Assembly: GCF_018798885.1 (NCBI RefSeq)
Contig: NZ_CP076361.1
Location: 930,001-994,000, forward strand
Direction: 5' to 3'
From: Gemmobacter fulvus
Lineage (GTDB): Bacteria; Pseudomonadota; Alphaproteobacteria; Rhodobacterales; Rhodobacteraceae
DNA length: 64,000 bases
In this document: positions 18,855 to 27,082 of the stretch, in pieces
How the letters are laid out: each line of letters opens with the position of its first letter
Numbering within the stretch: position 1 is the first letter of the stretch
Translations under genes and position numbers: made by a program
The notes under the pieces: generated by a model
Database searches by the model: none
Told to the model about the DNA's origin: nothing
What the model saw: the letters and a program-made list of their open reading frames with translations, nothing else

Positions 18855-19493
18855 ATGTCGGCATCCTGCCACAGCCATGATGTGCGCTTTGACGGCACCA
18901 GCCCCGCCTATAGGCGGGCGCTGGTTGCGGTGATCGTGCTGAATGCCGCGATGTTCGCGGTGGAAATGACAGCAGGCGCGCTGTCGGGCAGTCGCGCGCT
19001 GCAGGCGGATGCGCTGGATTTCTGCGCCGATGCCGTGACCTATGGGCTGAGCCTTGCGGTGATCGGCATGCCACTGGCCCGGCGCGCGCGCGTGGCGCAG
19101 CTCAAGGGGCTGTCGCTGGCGGCGATGGGGCTTTGGGTGTTCGGGGCGACGCTCTGGCAGGCGCTGGCGCCCGGCCTGCCCCGCGCCGAGGTGATGGGCG
19201 CGGTGGGCCTGTTGGCGCTGGCCGCCAATCTGGCCTCGGTGCTGATCCTGATGCGCTGGCGCGACGGCGATGCCAATGTGCGCTCGGTCTGGCTGTGTTC
19301 GCGCAATGATGCGGTGGGCAATATCGCGGTGATGGGGGCGGCCGGTCTGGTGGCGCTGACCGGATCGGGCTGGCCTGACCTGATCGTGGCGGCGCTGATG
19401 GCGGGGCTGTTTCTCAGCTCAGCGGTGCAGATCCTGCGCCGCGCCGCACATGAGCGCACGGCCCCGGCCTGCGCCCATCCGCCTCATGGCTGA
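18855..19493 (+). CDS. Short cation diffusion facilitator-type efflux protein
   Basis: 212 residues with about six hydrophobic helices and a His-containing N-terminus (MSASCHSHD). The transmembrane metal sites are seen as ALDFCADAVTYG and SRNDAVGN. CDF proteins exchange Zn2+, Cd2+ or Co2+ for protons. This one stops right after the last helix (CAHPPHG) and lacks the C-terminal cytoplasmic metal-sensing domain of classical CDFs of about 300 residues. Short forms like this occur next to MerR regulators. The ATG at 18855 follows a GAGGAGC Shine-Dalgarno. Its 3' end overlaps the convergent downstream gene by 10 bp. Confidence 0.82.
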   Translation: MSASCHSHDVRFDGTSPAYRRALVAVIVLNAAMFAVEMTAGALSGSRALQADALDFCADAVTYGLSLAVIGMPLARRARVAQLKGLSLAAMGLWVFGATLWQALAPGLPRAEVMGAVGLLALAANLASVLILMRWRDGDANVRSVWLCSRNDAVGNIAVMGAAGLVALTGSGWPDLIVAALMAGLFLSSAVQILRRAAHERTAPACAHPPHG

Positions 19494-19888
19494 GGTGCGG
19501 CGGTGCGGCGGCTGATGGTCAGGACGGGTTCTACCCGCCCCTGCGGGACTGCGGCGGCGCGCGCCGGGGCCGCCGTGACGCGGGTTGCCACCAGCGACGG
19601 GCCCTTGTCTTCGGCCATCGCCGCGGCTGCCACCTGCGGCATGCCGCGCGGCGTGGTTTCCACCGCCGTCGCAATCCGGTGCAGCAGTTGGTTGTTCTCG
19701 ATCATCAGGGCAACCATTCCAAACAGCGCGATCAGTAGCGCCACCCCGACCAACGCCAGAACCGTGGCGGTCAGCCCATTGCCGGTGGTGACGTAATAGG
19801 CCCCCGCGCCGACCAGAACGATCAGGGCCAGGGTCACGATCATGGCAGGAAACAGCGCGCAGAACAGGCGGGCGAAGGAAGAGGACAT
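19484..19888 (-). CDS. Small membrane protein of unknown function
   Basis: 134 residues. Two hydrophobic segments (about residues 10-30, FPAMIVTLALIVLVGAGAYYV, and about 38-62, TATVLALVGVALLIALFGMVALMI) are followed by an Ala/Pro/Arg-rich tail of some 70 residues, likely disordered. I recognise no family. It starts 80 bp after the gdh stop on the same strand and may be co-transcribed with it. Its stop overlaps the stop of the convergent efflux gene. Confidence 0.6.
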   Translation of the reverse strand: MSSSFARLFCALFPAMIVTLALIVLVGAGAYYVTTGNGLTATVLALVGVALLIALFGMVALMIENNQLLHRIATAVETTPRGMPQVAAAAMAEDKGPSLVATRVTAAPARAAAVPQGRVEPVLTISRRTAAPQP

Positions 19889-19968
19889 GGGGGCGCTCCG
19901 ATGGCGGACGCGGGCGGTTAAACACCGTCCCGCGCCAAAGTCAACGCAAGCCCCCGTGACAGGGAGCC

Positions 19969-21399
19969 TTACAGACCCTTGGACTTGTAGGTCTGTGCCA
20001 CGCGGCTGATCGACACGATATAGGCGGCCACCCGCAGATCCTCGACATCGCCGCGCCCGTGCCACACCTCGCGCATCGCCTGATAGGCGGTGCGCATCGT
20101 GTCATCGAGACCGGAGCGGACCAGTGCCAGTTCGTCAGAGCCTTGCAGAAACTTTTCCTTGAAGCCGTCACCCAGCGACCAGCCCAGATGCTGATCCGCC
20201 GACAGCCGCTCCAGTTCCTCCACCAGCAAGCGCGAGCGCGCCTCTTCGGCGCGGCGCTGCATCCGGCCAAAGCGGATATGGCTGAGGTTCTTGACCCATT
20301 CGAAATAGGACACCGTCACCCCGCCCGCATTGGCATACATGTCGGGGATGATCACCACGCCCTTCTGGCGCAGGATTTCATCGGCGCCAAAGGTGATCGG
20401 GCCATTCGCCGCCTCGACGATCAGCGGGGCCTTGATCCGGGCGGCATTTCCCTTGTGAATCACGCCCTCCATCGCCGCCGGGATCAGGATGTCACAGGCC
20501 AGTTCAAGCGCCGCCGCGCCATCCTCGGTGAACTCTGCCCCCGGATAGCCTTTGACCGTGCCGTGTTTGGCGATCCACTGGCGCACCTCTTCGACGGCCA
20601 GGCCCTTGTCATCCAGCAAGGCCCCGTCGCGTTCGATGATGGCGATGACCTTGGCACCGTCTTCTTCGCTCAGGAACTTGGCGGCATGATAGCCCACATT
20701 GCCCAGCCCCTGCACGACGATGCGCTTGCCGTCGATGTCGCCCGCAAGGCCGGCCTTGGCCTTGTCGTCCTTGTGGCGGAAGAATTCGCGCAGGGCATAT
20801 TGCACGCCGCGCCCGGTGGCCTCCACCCGGCCCTGAATCCCGCCCGCATGTGGCGGCTTGCCGGTCACGCAGGCCTTGGCATTGATGTCGGTGGTGTTCA
20901 TCCGGGCATATTGGTCGGCGATCCACGCCATTTCCCGTTCACCCGTGCCCATGTCGGGGGCGGGCACGTTCTGCGCCGGGTGGATCAGGTCGCGCTTGAT
21001 CAACTCATAGGCAAAGCGGCGGGTGATCTGTTCCAGTTCGTGTTCGTCCCATTGCCGCGGGTCGATGCACAATCCGCCCTTGGAGCCACCAAACGGCGTT
21101 TCGACCAGCGCGCATTTATAGGTCATCAGCGCCGCCAGCGCCTCCACCTCGTCCTGATTGACGCTCATCGCATAGCGGATCCCGCCCTTGACCGGCTCCA
21201 TATGTTCGGAATGGACCGAGCGATAGCCGGTGAAGGTTTCGATCTTGCCGCGCAACCGCACCCCGAATCGCACGGTATAGGTGGAGTTGCAGACCCGGAT
21301 CTTCTGCTCCAGCCCGGGGCTAAGATCCATCAGGCGCACGGCCCGGTTGAACATCAGATCCACGGACTCACGGAAACTCGGCTCATTCTGCGCCAGCAT
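19969..21399 (-). CDS. Glutamate dehydrogenase (Glu/Leu/Phe/Val dehydrogenase family)
   Basis: 476 residues from the ATG at 21399. Catalyses reversible oxidative deamination of glutamate. The catalytic block HMEPVKGGIRY...ALMTYKCALVETPFGGSKGGL is near residues 70-110, VPAPDMGTGEREMAWI near 140, and the NAD(P)-binding Rossmann part (VQGLGNVGYHAAKFL) near 225. The length suits the NAD-linked GudB/RocG-like class, though cofactor specificity is not proven. Two in-frame ATGs exist, 21405 and 21399. The GGGAG Shine-Dalgarno is only 1 nt from the first and 7 nt from the second, so the second is preferred. A 7-bp hairpin sits just upstream in the leader. Confidence 0.93.
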   Translation of the reverse strand: MLAQNEPSFRESVDLMFNRAVRLMDLSPGLEQKIRVCNSTYTVRFGVRLRGKIETFTGYRSVHSEHMEPVKGGIRYAMSVNQDEVEALAALMTYKCALVETPFGGSKGGLCIDPRQWDEHELEQITRRFAYELIKRDLIHPAQNVPAPDMGTGEREMAWIADQYARMNTTDINAKACVTGKPPHAGGIQGRVEATGRGVQYALREFFRHKDDKAKAGLAGDIDGKRIVVQGLGNVGYHAAKFLSEEDGAKVIAIIERDGALLDDKGLAVEEVRQWIAKHGTVKGYPGAEFTEDGAAALELACDILIPAAMEGVIHKGNAARIKAPLIVEAANGPITFGADEILRQKGVVIIPDMYANAGGVTVSYFEWVKNLSHIRFGRMQRRAEEARSRLLVEELERLSADQHLGWSLGDGFKEKFLQGSDELALVRSGLDDTMRTAYQAMREVWHGRGDVEDLRVAAYIVSISRVAQTYKSKGL

Positions 21400-21834
21400 T
21401 CGCATTCTCCCACAAAGGTGACGACCCTTGATCGGGTCGTTTCTCAGGCAAGCTTAGAACCGACTGCTAAAAATTTCACCACACAATGCGCGAAGCCGCC
21501 GCAGCCGTGCTGACGGTTTGGCACTGATTCGTTATCATTGTGTGAAACTGCGCGGTTCCTGCCGTATCTTTGCCGTAGTTTGACCATCTTTGGCCGGGAA
21601 ACTGATTTGGTTGTTGCGACTGCGCCGACAATCCCCAGACCAGCCCGCCGCCTGTTTCCAGCATGGTCTGATTTTCCCCTAACCCTCCGTCTTGGTGCCA
21701 CATTTCCGCCCTAAGTACGAATATATCATGCGCGATGATCAAGACCCGTAGCTGCCCCACAGGGATCAGCGGCCGGGCCTGTAACGAGCATTGCCACACG
21801 AGTTGCCAGGGTGGTCCGCAGAAAGGACTGAGGG
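21400..21834. other. Divergent intergenic region between gdh and the tad-like genes
   Basis: About 430 bp without a supported gene. The gdh-proximal part holds a perfect 7-bp hairpin (ACGACCC/GGGTCGT, 21422-21441) that lies in the gdh leader close to its ribosome binding site. The stretch 21440-21560 is visibly more A+T-rich than the surroundings and probably holds the gdh promoter. I see no convincing -35/-10 pair. The last 100 bp lead into the TadG-like gene, which has a weak AAAGGACTGAGGG Shine-Dalgarno region. Confidence 0.5.
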
Positions 21835-23382
21835 ATGAACACGCAAGCCAAGGGCGGCGCTGCCGCCACGGGCAGACACCATGCCATGACGCGCTTCTGG
21901 CGCCAGGAGGACGGCACCTTGCTGCCCCTCGGCATGATCATGCTGATGCTGATGGTGCTGATCGGTGGCCTTGCCATCGACATCATGCGCCACGAGGAAA
22001 AGCGGGTGCTGTTGCAGCAGACGCTGGACCGCAGCGTTCTGGCCGCAGCCAACCTCAACCAGACCCTCGATGCAACCGCCGTCGTCGAAGATTACTTCGA
22101 CAAGGCCGGCATTTCTGAATACCTCTCGGGCGTTACCGTCGACGAAGGCATCAACTTTCGCGTGGTGAATGCCGAGGCCAAGGCCGATACCAACCCCTTC
22201 TTCATGCACCTGATGGGCATTGATGAATTCAACGTCGCGGCCGACAGCGGCGCAGAAGAGCGTATCTCCAACGTCGAAGTGTCGCTGGTGCTGGATATCT
22301 CCGGCTCCATGGATGGCTCGCGCATCAACAACCTGCGGCCTGCGGCCCGCGACTTCGTCGATACCATCCTTGCCAATTCCGAACCTGGCAAAGCCACCAT
22401 CTCGATCATTCCCTACAGCGCGCAGGTCAATCTGGGCAAACCGCTGATGGATCAGTTCAATGTGGCTGATCTGCACACCAACTCTTATTGCATGGAACTG
22501 CCGGACAGTGCCTTTACCACCACCGGCCTGTCCCGCACCACGGCCTATATCCACAACGGCCACTTCGATCCCTTCGCGGGCACAAGCACCGCGCCGTCGA
22601 CCTTCAACTGCACCCATCACGCTGCCAATCAGGTGCTTGCGCTGAGCGACAGTGCAACCGCGCTGAAAGGCAAGATCAACGGGCTTGTAGTAGGCGGCAA
22701 CACCTCGATCGACCTTGGCGTGAAATGGGGCGCGCTGCTTCTGGATCCGACGGCAGGTCCGGTGATTGACGGCTTGATCAATCAGGGAAAGGTATCCGCC
22801 GCATATTCCGACCGGCCGTTGCAGCGTGACACCGGCGACACGCTGAAGGTTCTGGTGGTGATGACTGACGGTGAAAACACCACGGAATATACCCTGACCT
22901 CCGCCTATCGCTCTGGCAGTTCCAACGTGTGGCGGTCGTCGGGTGGCACTTTCTATGCCTTCCATGACCGGTCGAATACGAGCTCGGATTATTACAACAT
23001 ATCAACCGGCAACTGGTCCACCAAACCGTCGGGCGTCAGCAACTGGACGTGGCCGCAAGTGTTTACCACCTATTCGGTCAACTACGTCGCCTATAACTTC
23101 TTTGCCCGCCCGCTCGGCCAAAGCACGTCGACATGGTTCAACAATATCACCGACTCGGTTTCTTCGACCAAGAACAGCCGGATGCAGCAGGTCTGCACCG
23201 CGGCCAAGTCTGCGGGCATCGTGGTCTATGGCATCGCCTTCGAGGCGCCGTCGAACGGCCGGGTGCAGATTCAGAACTGCGCCACCTCGGATGCGCATTA
23301 CTTTTCGGCCACCGGGCTTGAAATCCAGACCGTGTTCCGCTCCATCGCCAACCAGATCAGCTATCTGAGGCTCACGCAATGA
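21835..23382 (+). CDS. TadG-like pilus-assembly protein with von Willebrand A domain
   Basis: 515 residues. The N-terminal 50 residues carry the TadE/TadG signature: RQEDGTLLPLGMIMLMLMVLIGGLAIDIMRHEEKR, a short basic stretch, a membrane helix and the post-helix 'R..LQ..LDRSVLAAA'. A vWA domain follows with an intact MIDAS start, LVLDISGSMDGSR (about residues 148-160), and MTDGENT near residue 343. A Ser/Thr/Asn-rich middle and a C-terminal block (GIVVYGIAFEA...YFSATGLEIQTVFRSIANQIS) complete the TadG plan. Such proteins support Flp pilus/tight adherence machinery at the cell envelope. Overlaps the next gene by 4 bp. G+C is lower than in the housekeeping neighbours. Confidence 0.87.
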   Translation: MNTQAKGGAAATGRHHAMTRFWRQEDGTLLPLGMIMLMLMVLIGGLAIDIMRHEEKRVLLQQTLDRSVLAAANLNQTLDATAVVEDYFDKAGISEYLSGVTVDEGINFRVVNAEAKADTNPFFMHLMGIDEFNVAADSGAEERISNVEVSLVLDISGSMDGSRINNLRPAARDFVDTILANSEPGKATISIIPYSAQVNLGKPLMDQFNVADLHTNSYCMELPDSAFTTTGLSRTTAYIHNGHFDPFAGTSTAPSTFNCTHHAANQVLALSDSATALKGKINGLVVGGNTSIDLGVKWGALLLDPTAGPVIDGLINQGKVSAAYSDRPLQRDTGDTLKVLVVMTDGENTTEYTLTSAYRSGSSNVWRSSGGTFYAFHDRSNTSSDYYNISTGNWSTKPSGVSNWTWPQVFTTYSVNYVAYNFFARPLGQSTSTWFNNITDSVSSTKNSRMQQVCTAAKSAGIVVYGIAFEAPSNGRVQIQNCATSDAHYFSATGLEIQTVFRSIANQISYLRLTQ

Positions 23383-23930
23383 TACGTGCAGTGCGGGCGT
23401 TCTGTGCCGCCCGCCTCCGCCGCTTCCGGCGCGAGGATGGAACGGCAAGTATCGAATTTGTCCTGATGATCCCGGTGTTCATGTCGGTATTCATGGCCTC
23501 GTTTGAAACCGGGGTGATGATGGTGCGGCAAACCATGCTGGACCGCGCGCTGGATATTGCCATGCGCGATCTGCGTCTGGGCCATCTGGGCGAAACGCCC
23601 ACCCATGACGAGCTGAAGGCCGCCATCTGCGACCGCGTGGTGTTCCTGACCGAATGCAGCAGCACCCTGAAGGTGGACATGCAGCAGGTGGATACAACGA
23701 CCTGGATCATGCCTGCGGGCGGGGTGGTCTGCCGTGACCGGGCCGAACCGATTGACCTGCCGCTGGCCATCAACCCCGAGTCCGGTGCCCGCAGCGAAAT
23801 GATGATCGTGCGCGCCTGCGCACGGGCCGACGCGCTGTTCCCTTCGACCGGCGTTGCCCTTGGCCTGTCGCAAGACGGCATGGGCGGCTATCGTCTGGTC
23901 GCGGCCTCGGCCTTCGTGAATGAACCGTGA
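23379..23930 (+). CDS. TadE-like pilus-assembly protein
   Basis: 183 residues. RFRREDGTASIEFVLMIPVFMSVFMASFETGVMMVRQTMLDRALD is the TadE motif: a Glu preceding a hydrophobic helix, then a Met/Arg-rich turn. The rest is an extracytoplasmic domain with several Cys (AICDRVVF, TECSS, VVCRDR, RACARAD) that could pair. The start ATG overlaps the TadG-like stop as ATGA, so it is translationally coupled. No tadA/B/C, cpaB/C or flp gene is in this window, so the three genes are a satellite tad-type cluster here. Confidence 0.85.
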   Translation: MIRAVRAFCAARLRRFRREDGTASIEFVLMIPVFMSVFMASFETGVMMVRQTMLDRALDIAMRDLRLGHLGETPTHDELKAAICDRVVFLTECSSTLKVDMQQVDTTTWIMPAGGVVCRDRAEPIDLPLAINPESGARSEMMIVRACARADALFPSTGVALGLSQDGMGGYRLVAASAFVNEP

Positions 23931-23937
23931 GGCAGAT

Positions 23938-24531
23938 ATGAGCACGCCCGCCCGGCACATCGCCCGCCTGTCCCCCCTTCGCCTGTTGCGCCGGTTTCTG
24001 CGCCGCGAGGATGGATCGGTGCTGGTGGAGGGTTTGCTGATCCTGCCCATGCTGCTTTGGGCGGCCTTCGGCCTCTATGTCTATTGGGATGCTTACAAAA
24101 GCATCAATCAGGTGCAGAAAACCACCTTCACGGTGGCCGATGCCTTTTCGCGGCTTCAGGTCAATGCCGACGTGACCTATGCCAATGGCATGGAAACGCT
24201 GATGGCCTTCCTGCTGCCCGGCGATGAACAGCCACGCCTGCGCTTTACCAGCGTGATGTGGGTCGCGGCCAGAAACCGCTTCGAGGTGCAATGGTCCTGC
24301 TCGCTCGATCAGGCGGCCCTGCCCCGGCTGACCACGACAACCGTGCAGGACTATGCCGACAAGATGCCCACCACCGCCAATGCCGACACCTTGCTGCTGG
24401 TGGAAAGCGAAGTGGATTTCACGCCGGTGTTCGATGTGGGCATCAATGACCTGACGATCCGGCAGTTCGTGGCCACCCGCCCGCGTTTTGTGACGGCGGT
24501 GAACTTCAACAATCCGGGCGGCTGCACCTGA
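23938..24531 (+). CDS. Second TadE-like pilus-assembly protein
   Basis: 197 residues from the ATG at 23938, which has a GAGG Shine-Dalgarno at the right distance; an in-frame ATG at 23920 lies inside the previous gene and is less likely. RFLRREDGSVLVEGLLILPMLLWAAFGLYVYWDAYKS is again the TadE-type signature (Glu before a hydrophobic helix). The domain after it has CS and CT cysteines but no recognisable catalytic motif. Third gene of the tadG-tadE-tadE unit, gap 7 bp. Ends 12 bp before the convergent TetR gene. Confidence 0.8.
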   Translation: MSTPARHIARLSPLRLLRRFLRREDGSVLVEGLLILPMLLWAAFGLYVYWDAYKSINQVQKTTFTVADAFSRLQVNADVTYANGMETLMAFLLPGDEQPRLRFTSVMWVAARNRFEVQWSCSLDQAALPRLTTTTVQDYADKMPTTANADTLLLVESEVDFTPVFDVGINDLTIRQFVATRPRFVTAVNFNNPGGCT

Positions 24532-24543
24532 TCAGGCACAGCC

Positions 24544-25143
24544 TCAGGGCTGCGCCAGCGCCCCCACCGATTTCAGCGCCATATCGGCATAGATCGCCTC
24601 GACATCGTGGCGGCGCAGACGCCCCCCCTCGCGATACCAGTTCGTCACCCCGGTCAGCATGGCAATCAGCGCCATGGTCGCAAGTTTGCTGTCGGGGATG
24701 CTGAACTGCCCGGCGCGGTGGCCTGCGCGCAGAATATCCTCCAGCACATCCTCATAGCGCCGCCGCAGGGCCTCGATCTCGGCGAATTGCGCCGGTTCAA
24801 GGTTGCGCAATTCCATATAGGCGATGAACACCGCGTCGGGCCGTTCGATGTGATAGCCGATGTGAAACCGGGCAAACTGCGCCAGCCGATCTGCCGGGCT
24901 GGGCTGCGGCGGCAGGGCGGCCGTTGCCGCCAGCAGGCTTTCCAGATGGTCGCGCATCAGATCGGCCAGCAGGCTCTGCTTGTCGGGGGTGTAAAGATAC
25001 AGCGCCCCCGCCTGCACCCCCACCTCGGCGGCGATCTGGCGCATCGAGACGGCGGCATAGCCGTGCCGGGCGAACAGATGCTGGGCCGCGGCGCGGATGC
25101 GCGGGCCGGTGATTTCGGAATGAGAGCCGGTCTTGCGTGCCAT
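24544..25143 (-). CDS. TetR/AcrR family transcriptional regulator
   Basis: 199 residues. The N-terminal helix-turn-helix is typical (RIRAAAQHLFARHGYAAVSMRQIAAEVGVQAGALYLYTPDKQSLL, about residues 15-60). The C-terminal ligand domain resembles the TetR C33-type family but gives no ligand. A perfect inverted repeat, CTGAAC-N4-GTTCAG, lies 14 bp upstream of its start, suggesting autoregulation and possibly control of the divergent lipoprotein gene. Confidence 0.9.
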   Translation of the reverse strand: MARKTGSHSEITGPRIRAAAQHLFARHGYAAVSMRQIAAEVGVQAGALYLYTPDKQSLLADLMRDHLESLLAATAALPPQPSPADRLAQFARFHIGYHIERPDAVFIAYMELRNLEPAQFAEIEALRRRYEDVLEDILRAGHRAGQFSIPDSKLATMALIAMLTGVTNWYREGGRLRRHDVEAIYADMALKSVGALAQP

Positions 25144-25156
25144 GGGCCCATGCTAT

Positions 25157-25172
25157 CTGAACAGGCGTTCAG
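25157..25172. promoter_or_regulatory. Candidate TetR operator (CTGAAC-N4-GTTCAG)
   Basis: Perfect 6-bp arms with a 4-bp spacer (AGGC), 14 bp from the tetR start and about 95 bp upstream of the divergent lipoprotein gene. TGAAC...GTTCA arms are common in TetR-family operators. Confidence 0.6.
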
Positions 25173-25266
25173 TTCAACCCCATGCGCTTGCAACCGCATC
25201 TTGCCGGGGGCGCGATGCTGGCTGTATGGTCGGCCACGCCCCGCGCGCGCCCCAAGCGAGAGATCA

Positions 25267-25557
25267 ATGCCGCACCGTTTTGCCATGCTGTTCTGCCTCG
25301 CCCTTGCGGCCTGCGCCGAAATGCCCGATCTCGCCCTGCCTGCGGCCCCGGCCAGTGGCGCGGCGCCGCGCATCCTGCCGCTGGATGATCTGGTGGCGCA
25401 GGCGCGTCTGGATCCGCCGGGAACCGCCGTTGCCGCCCCTGCCCCGCTGATGGGCCGGGCGGCAGCCCTGCGCGCCCGTGCCGCCGCCATGCGCGGCCCG
25501 GTCAATGATCCGGCCACCCGCGCCCGGCTGGCCGCCGCCATCGACGCGCGCGGCTGA
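25267..25557 (+). CDS. Small putative lipoprotein
   Basis: 96 residues. MPHRFAMLFCLALAACAEMPDL has a short signal sequence with the lipobox LAAC, so Cys16 should be lipidated. The mature part is Ala/Pro-rich with an Arg/Ala helix (GRAAALRARAAAMRGPVNDPATRARLAAAI). I recall similar small 'hypothetical lipoproteins' in Rhodobacteraceae but no known function. It ends 86 bp before hom and might share a transcript with it. The start was chosen because the signal peptide begins there; the open frame upstream is not signal-like. Confidence 0.65.
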   Translation: MPHRFAMLFCLALAACAEMPDLALPAAPASGAAPRILPLDDLVAQARLDPPGTAVAAPAPLMGRAAALRARAAAMRGPVNDPATRARLAAAIDARG

Positions 25558-25643
25558 GCCTGTAGCCGCCAGCCCTGCCTGTGGCTGATTGCACCGCGCG
25601 CGCAGGCAGGCTAACAGACTTGCAAGCAAAAACGGAGATTATC

Positions 25644-26939
25644 ATGGTTGCGCCTCTGCGTCTCGGGCTGGCCGGTCTTGGCACCGTCGGCATCGGAGTG
25701 GTGAAGATTGTCCAGCGTCATGCGGACCTCATCACCACCCGCACCGGGCGTCCTGTGGTGATTACCGCCGTCTCTGCCCGCGACCGCCAGAAAAACCGCG
25801 ATGCGGATCTGTCTGCCTATGCCTGGGAAACTGATCCTGTCGCTTTGGCGCAGCGCGACGACGTGGATGTGTTCATTGAGGTGATGGGCGGCCATGACGG
25901 CCCGGCCCGGGCCGCAACCGAAGCCGCGATTGCGGCGGGCAAGGATGTGGTTACCGCGAACAAGGCGCTGCTAGCGCATCACGGTCAGGCCCTTGCCGAA
26001 GCCGCCGAAGCCGCAGGCCGGGTGATCCGCTTCGAGGCCGCCGTGGCCGGCGGTATCCCCGTCATCAAGGCGCTGACCGAAGGCCTTGCCGCCAATGGCA
26101 TCAAACGCGTGATGGGCGTGATGAACGGCACCTGCAACTACATCCTGACCCGGATGCAAAGCGCGGGCCTGCCCTATGAGGTGGTGTTCGAGGAGGCCCG
26201 GCAACTGGGCTATCTGGAGGCCGATCCCAACCTTGACGTGGGGGGCATCGACGCGGGCCACAAGCTCAGCCTGTTGGCCGCCATCGCCTTTGGCACCAAG
26301 GTCAGCTTTGACGCGGTAGAGCTGGAGGGCATCGGTGCCGTGTCGATCGACGACATCCGCCATGCCGAGGACATGGGCTATCGCATCAAGCTGCTGGGTG
26401 TGGCGCAACTGTCTGGCCGTGGACTGGAACAGCGCATGACCCCCTGCCTTGTGCCCAGCGCCAGCCCCTTGGGCCAGTTGCAGGGTGGCACCAATATGGT
26501 GGTGCTGGAAGGCGATTCCGTCGGCCAGATCGTGCTGCGCGGCCCCGGCGCCGGGGAAGGCCCGACCGCCAGCGCCGTGATGGCAGATGTGCTGGACATT
26601 GCGCGCGGCATCCGCCTGCCGACCTTTGGCCAACCCGCCGCCACGCTGGCGACGCCGATTGCCGCGAAATCGGCAACGCCCGCGCCCTATTACCTGCGCA
26701 TGACCCTGCTGGACAAACCCGGCGCGCTGGCCAAGATCGCCACCTGTCTGGGCGAGGCGGGCATCTCCATCGACCAGATGCGCCAGATCAACCAGCCGGG
26801 CGACGAGGATGATGACGCCATCGTGCTGTTCGTCACCCACAAGGCCGCCCCCGCCGACATCAGCCATGCCCTGTCGCATTTCGCGGCGACCGGGGTTCTG
26901 GTCGGCGATCCTGTCGCCATCCGCATCGAAGAGGTCTGA
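25644..26939 (+). CDS. hom: Homoserine dehydrogenase
   Basis: 431 residues. Reduces aspartate semialdehyde to homoserine for threonine and methionine synthesis. The N-terminal NAD(P) motif is GLAGLGTVGIGVV (about 8-20), the catalytic core contains TANKALLA (about 109), AAVAGGIPVI, MNGTCNYIL and DVGGIDAGHKLSLLAAIAFG, and a C-terminal ACT domain (LLDKPGALAKIATCLGEAGISI, about 355-420) allows feedback control. It is not fused to aspartokinase. The ATG at 25644 is preceded by CGGAGA at good spacing. glpX follows on the same strand after 143 bp. Confidence 0.96.
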   Translation: MVAPLRLGLAGLGTVGIGVVKIVQRHADLITTRTGRPVVITAVSARDRQKNRDADLSAYAWETDPVALAQRDDVDVFIEVMGGHDGPARAATEAAIAAGKDVVTANKALLAHHGQALAEAAEAAGRVIRFEAAVAGGIPVIKALTEGLAANGIKRVMGVMNGTCNYILTRMQSAGLPYEVVFEEARQLGYLEADPNLDVGGIDAGHKLSLLAAIAFGTKVSFDAVELEGIGAVSIDDIRHAEDMGYRIKLLGVAQLSGRGLEQRMTPCLVPSASPLGQLQGGTNMVVLEGDSVGQIVLRGPGAGEGPTASAVMADVLDIARGIRLPTFGQPAATLATPIAAKSATPAPYYLRMTLLDKPGALAKIATCLGEAGISIDQMRQINQPGDEDDDAIVLFVTHKAAPADISHALSHFAATGVLVGDPVAIRIEEV

Positions 26940-27082
26940 TCCAGACCCGCTTGAAGGCTTGGCCAGATCGTTTCGCAGCCGAAACGGTTTGGCCTGGCCC
27001 TGTTAGCGCCAACATACTTGTTGCCCCCGCCTGCCCCCGATATGGGAAGGGGCAAAGCCATTCACCGGACAGGGACAATATC

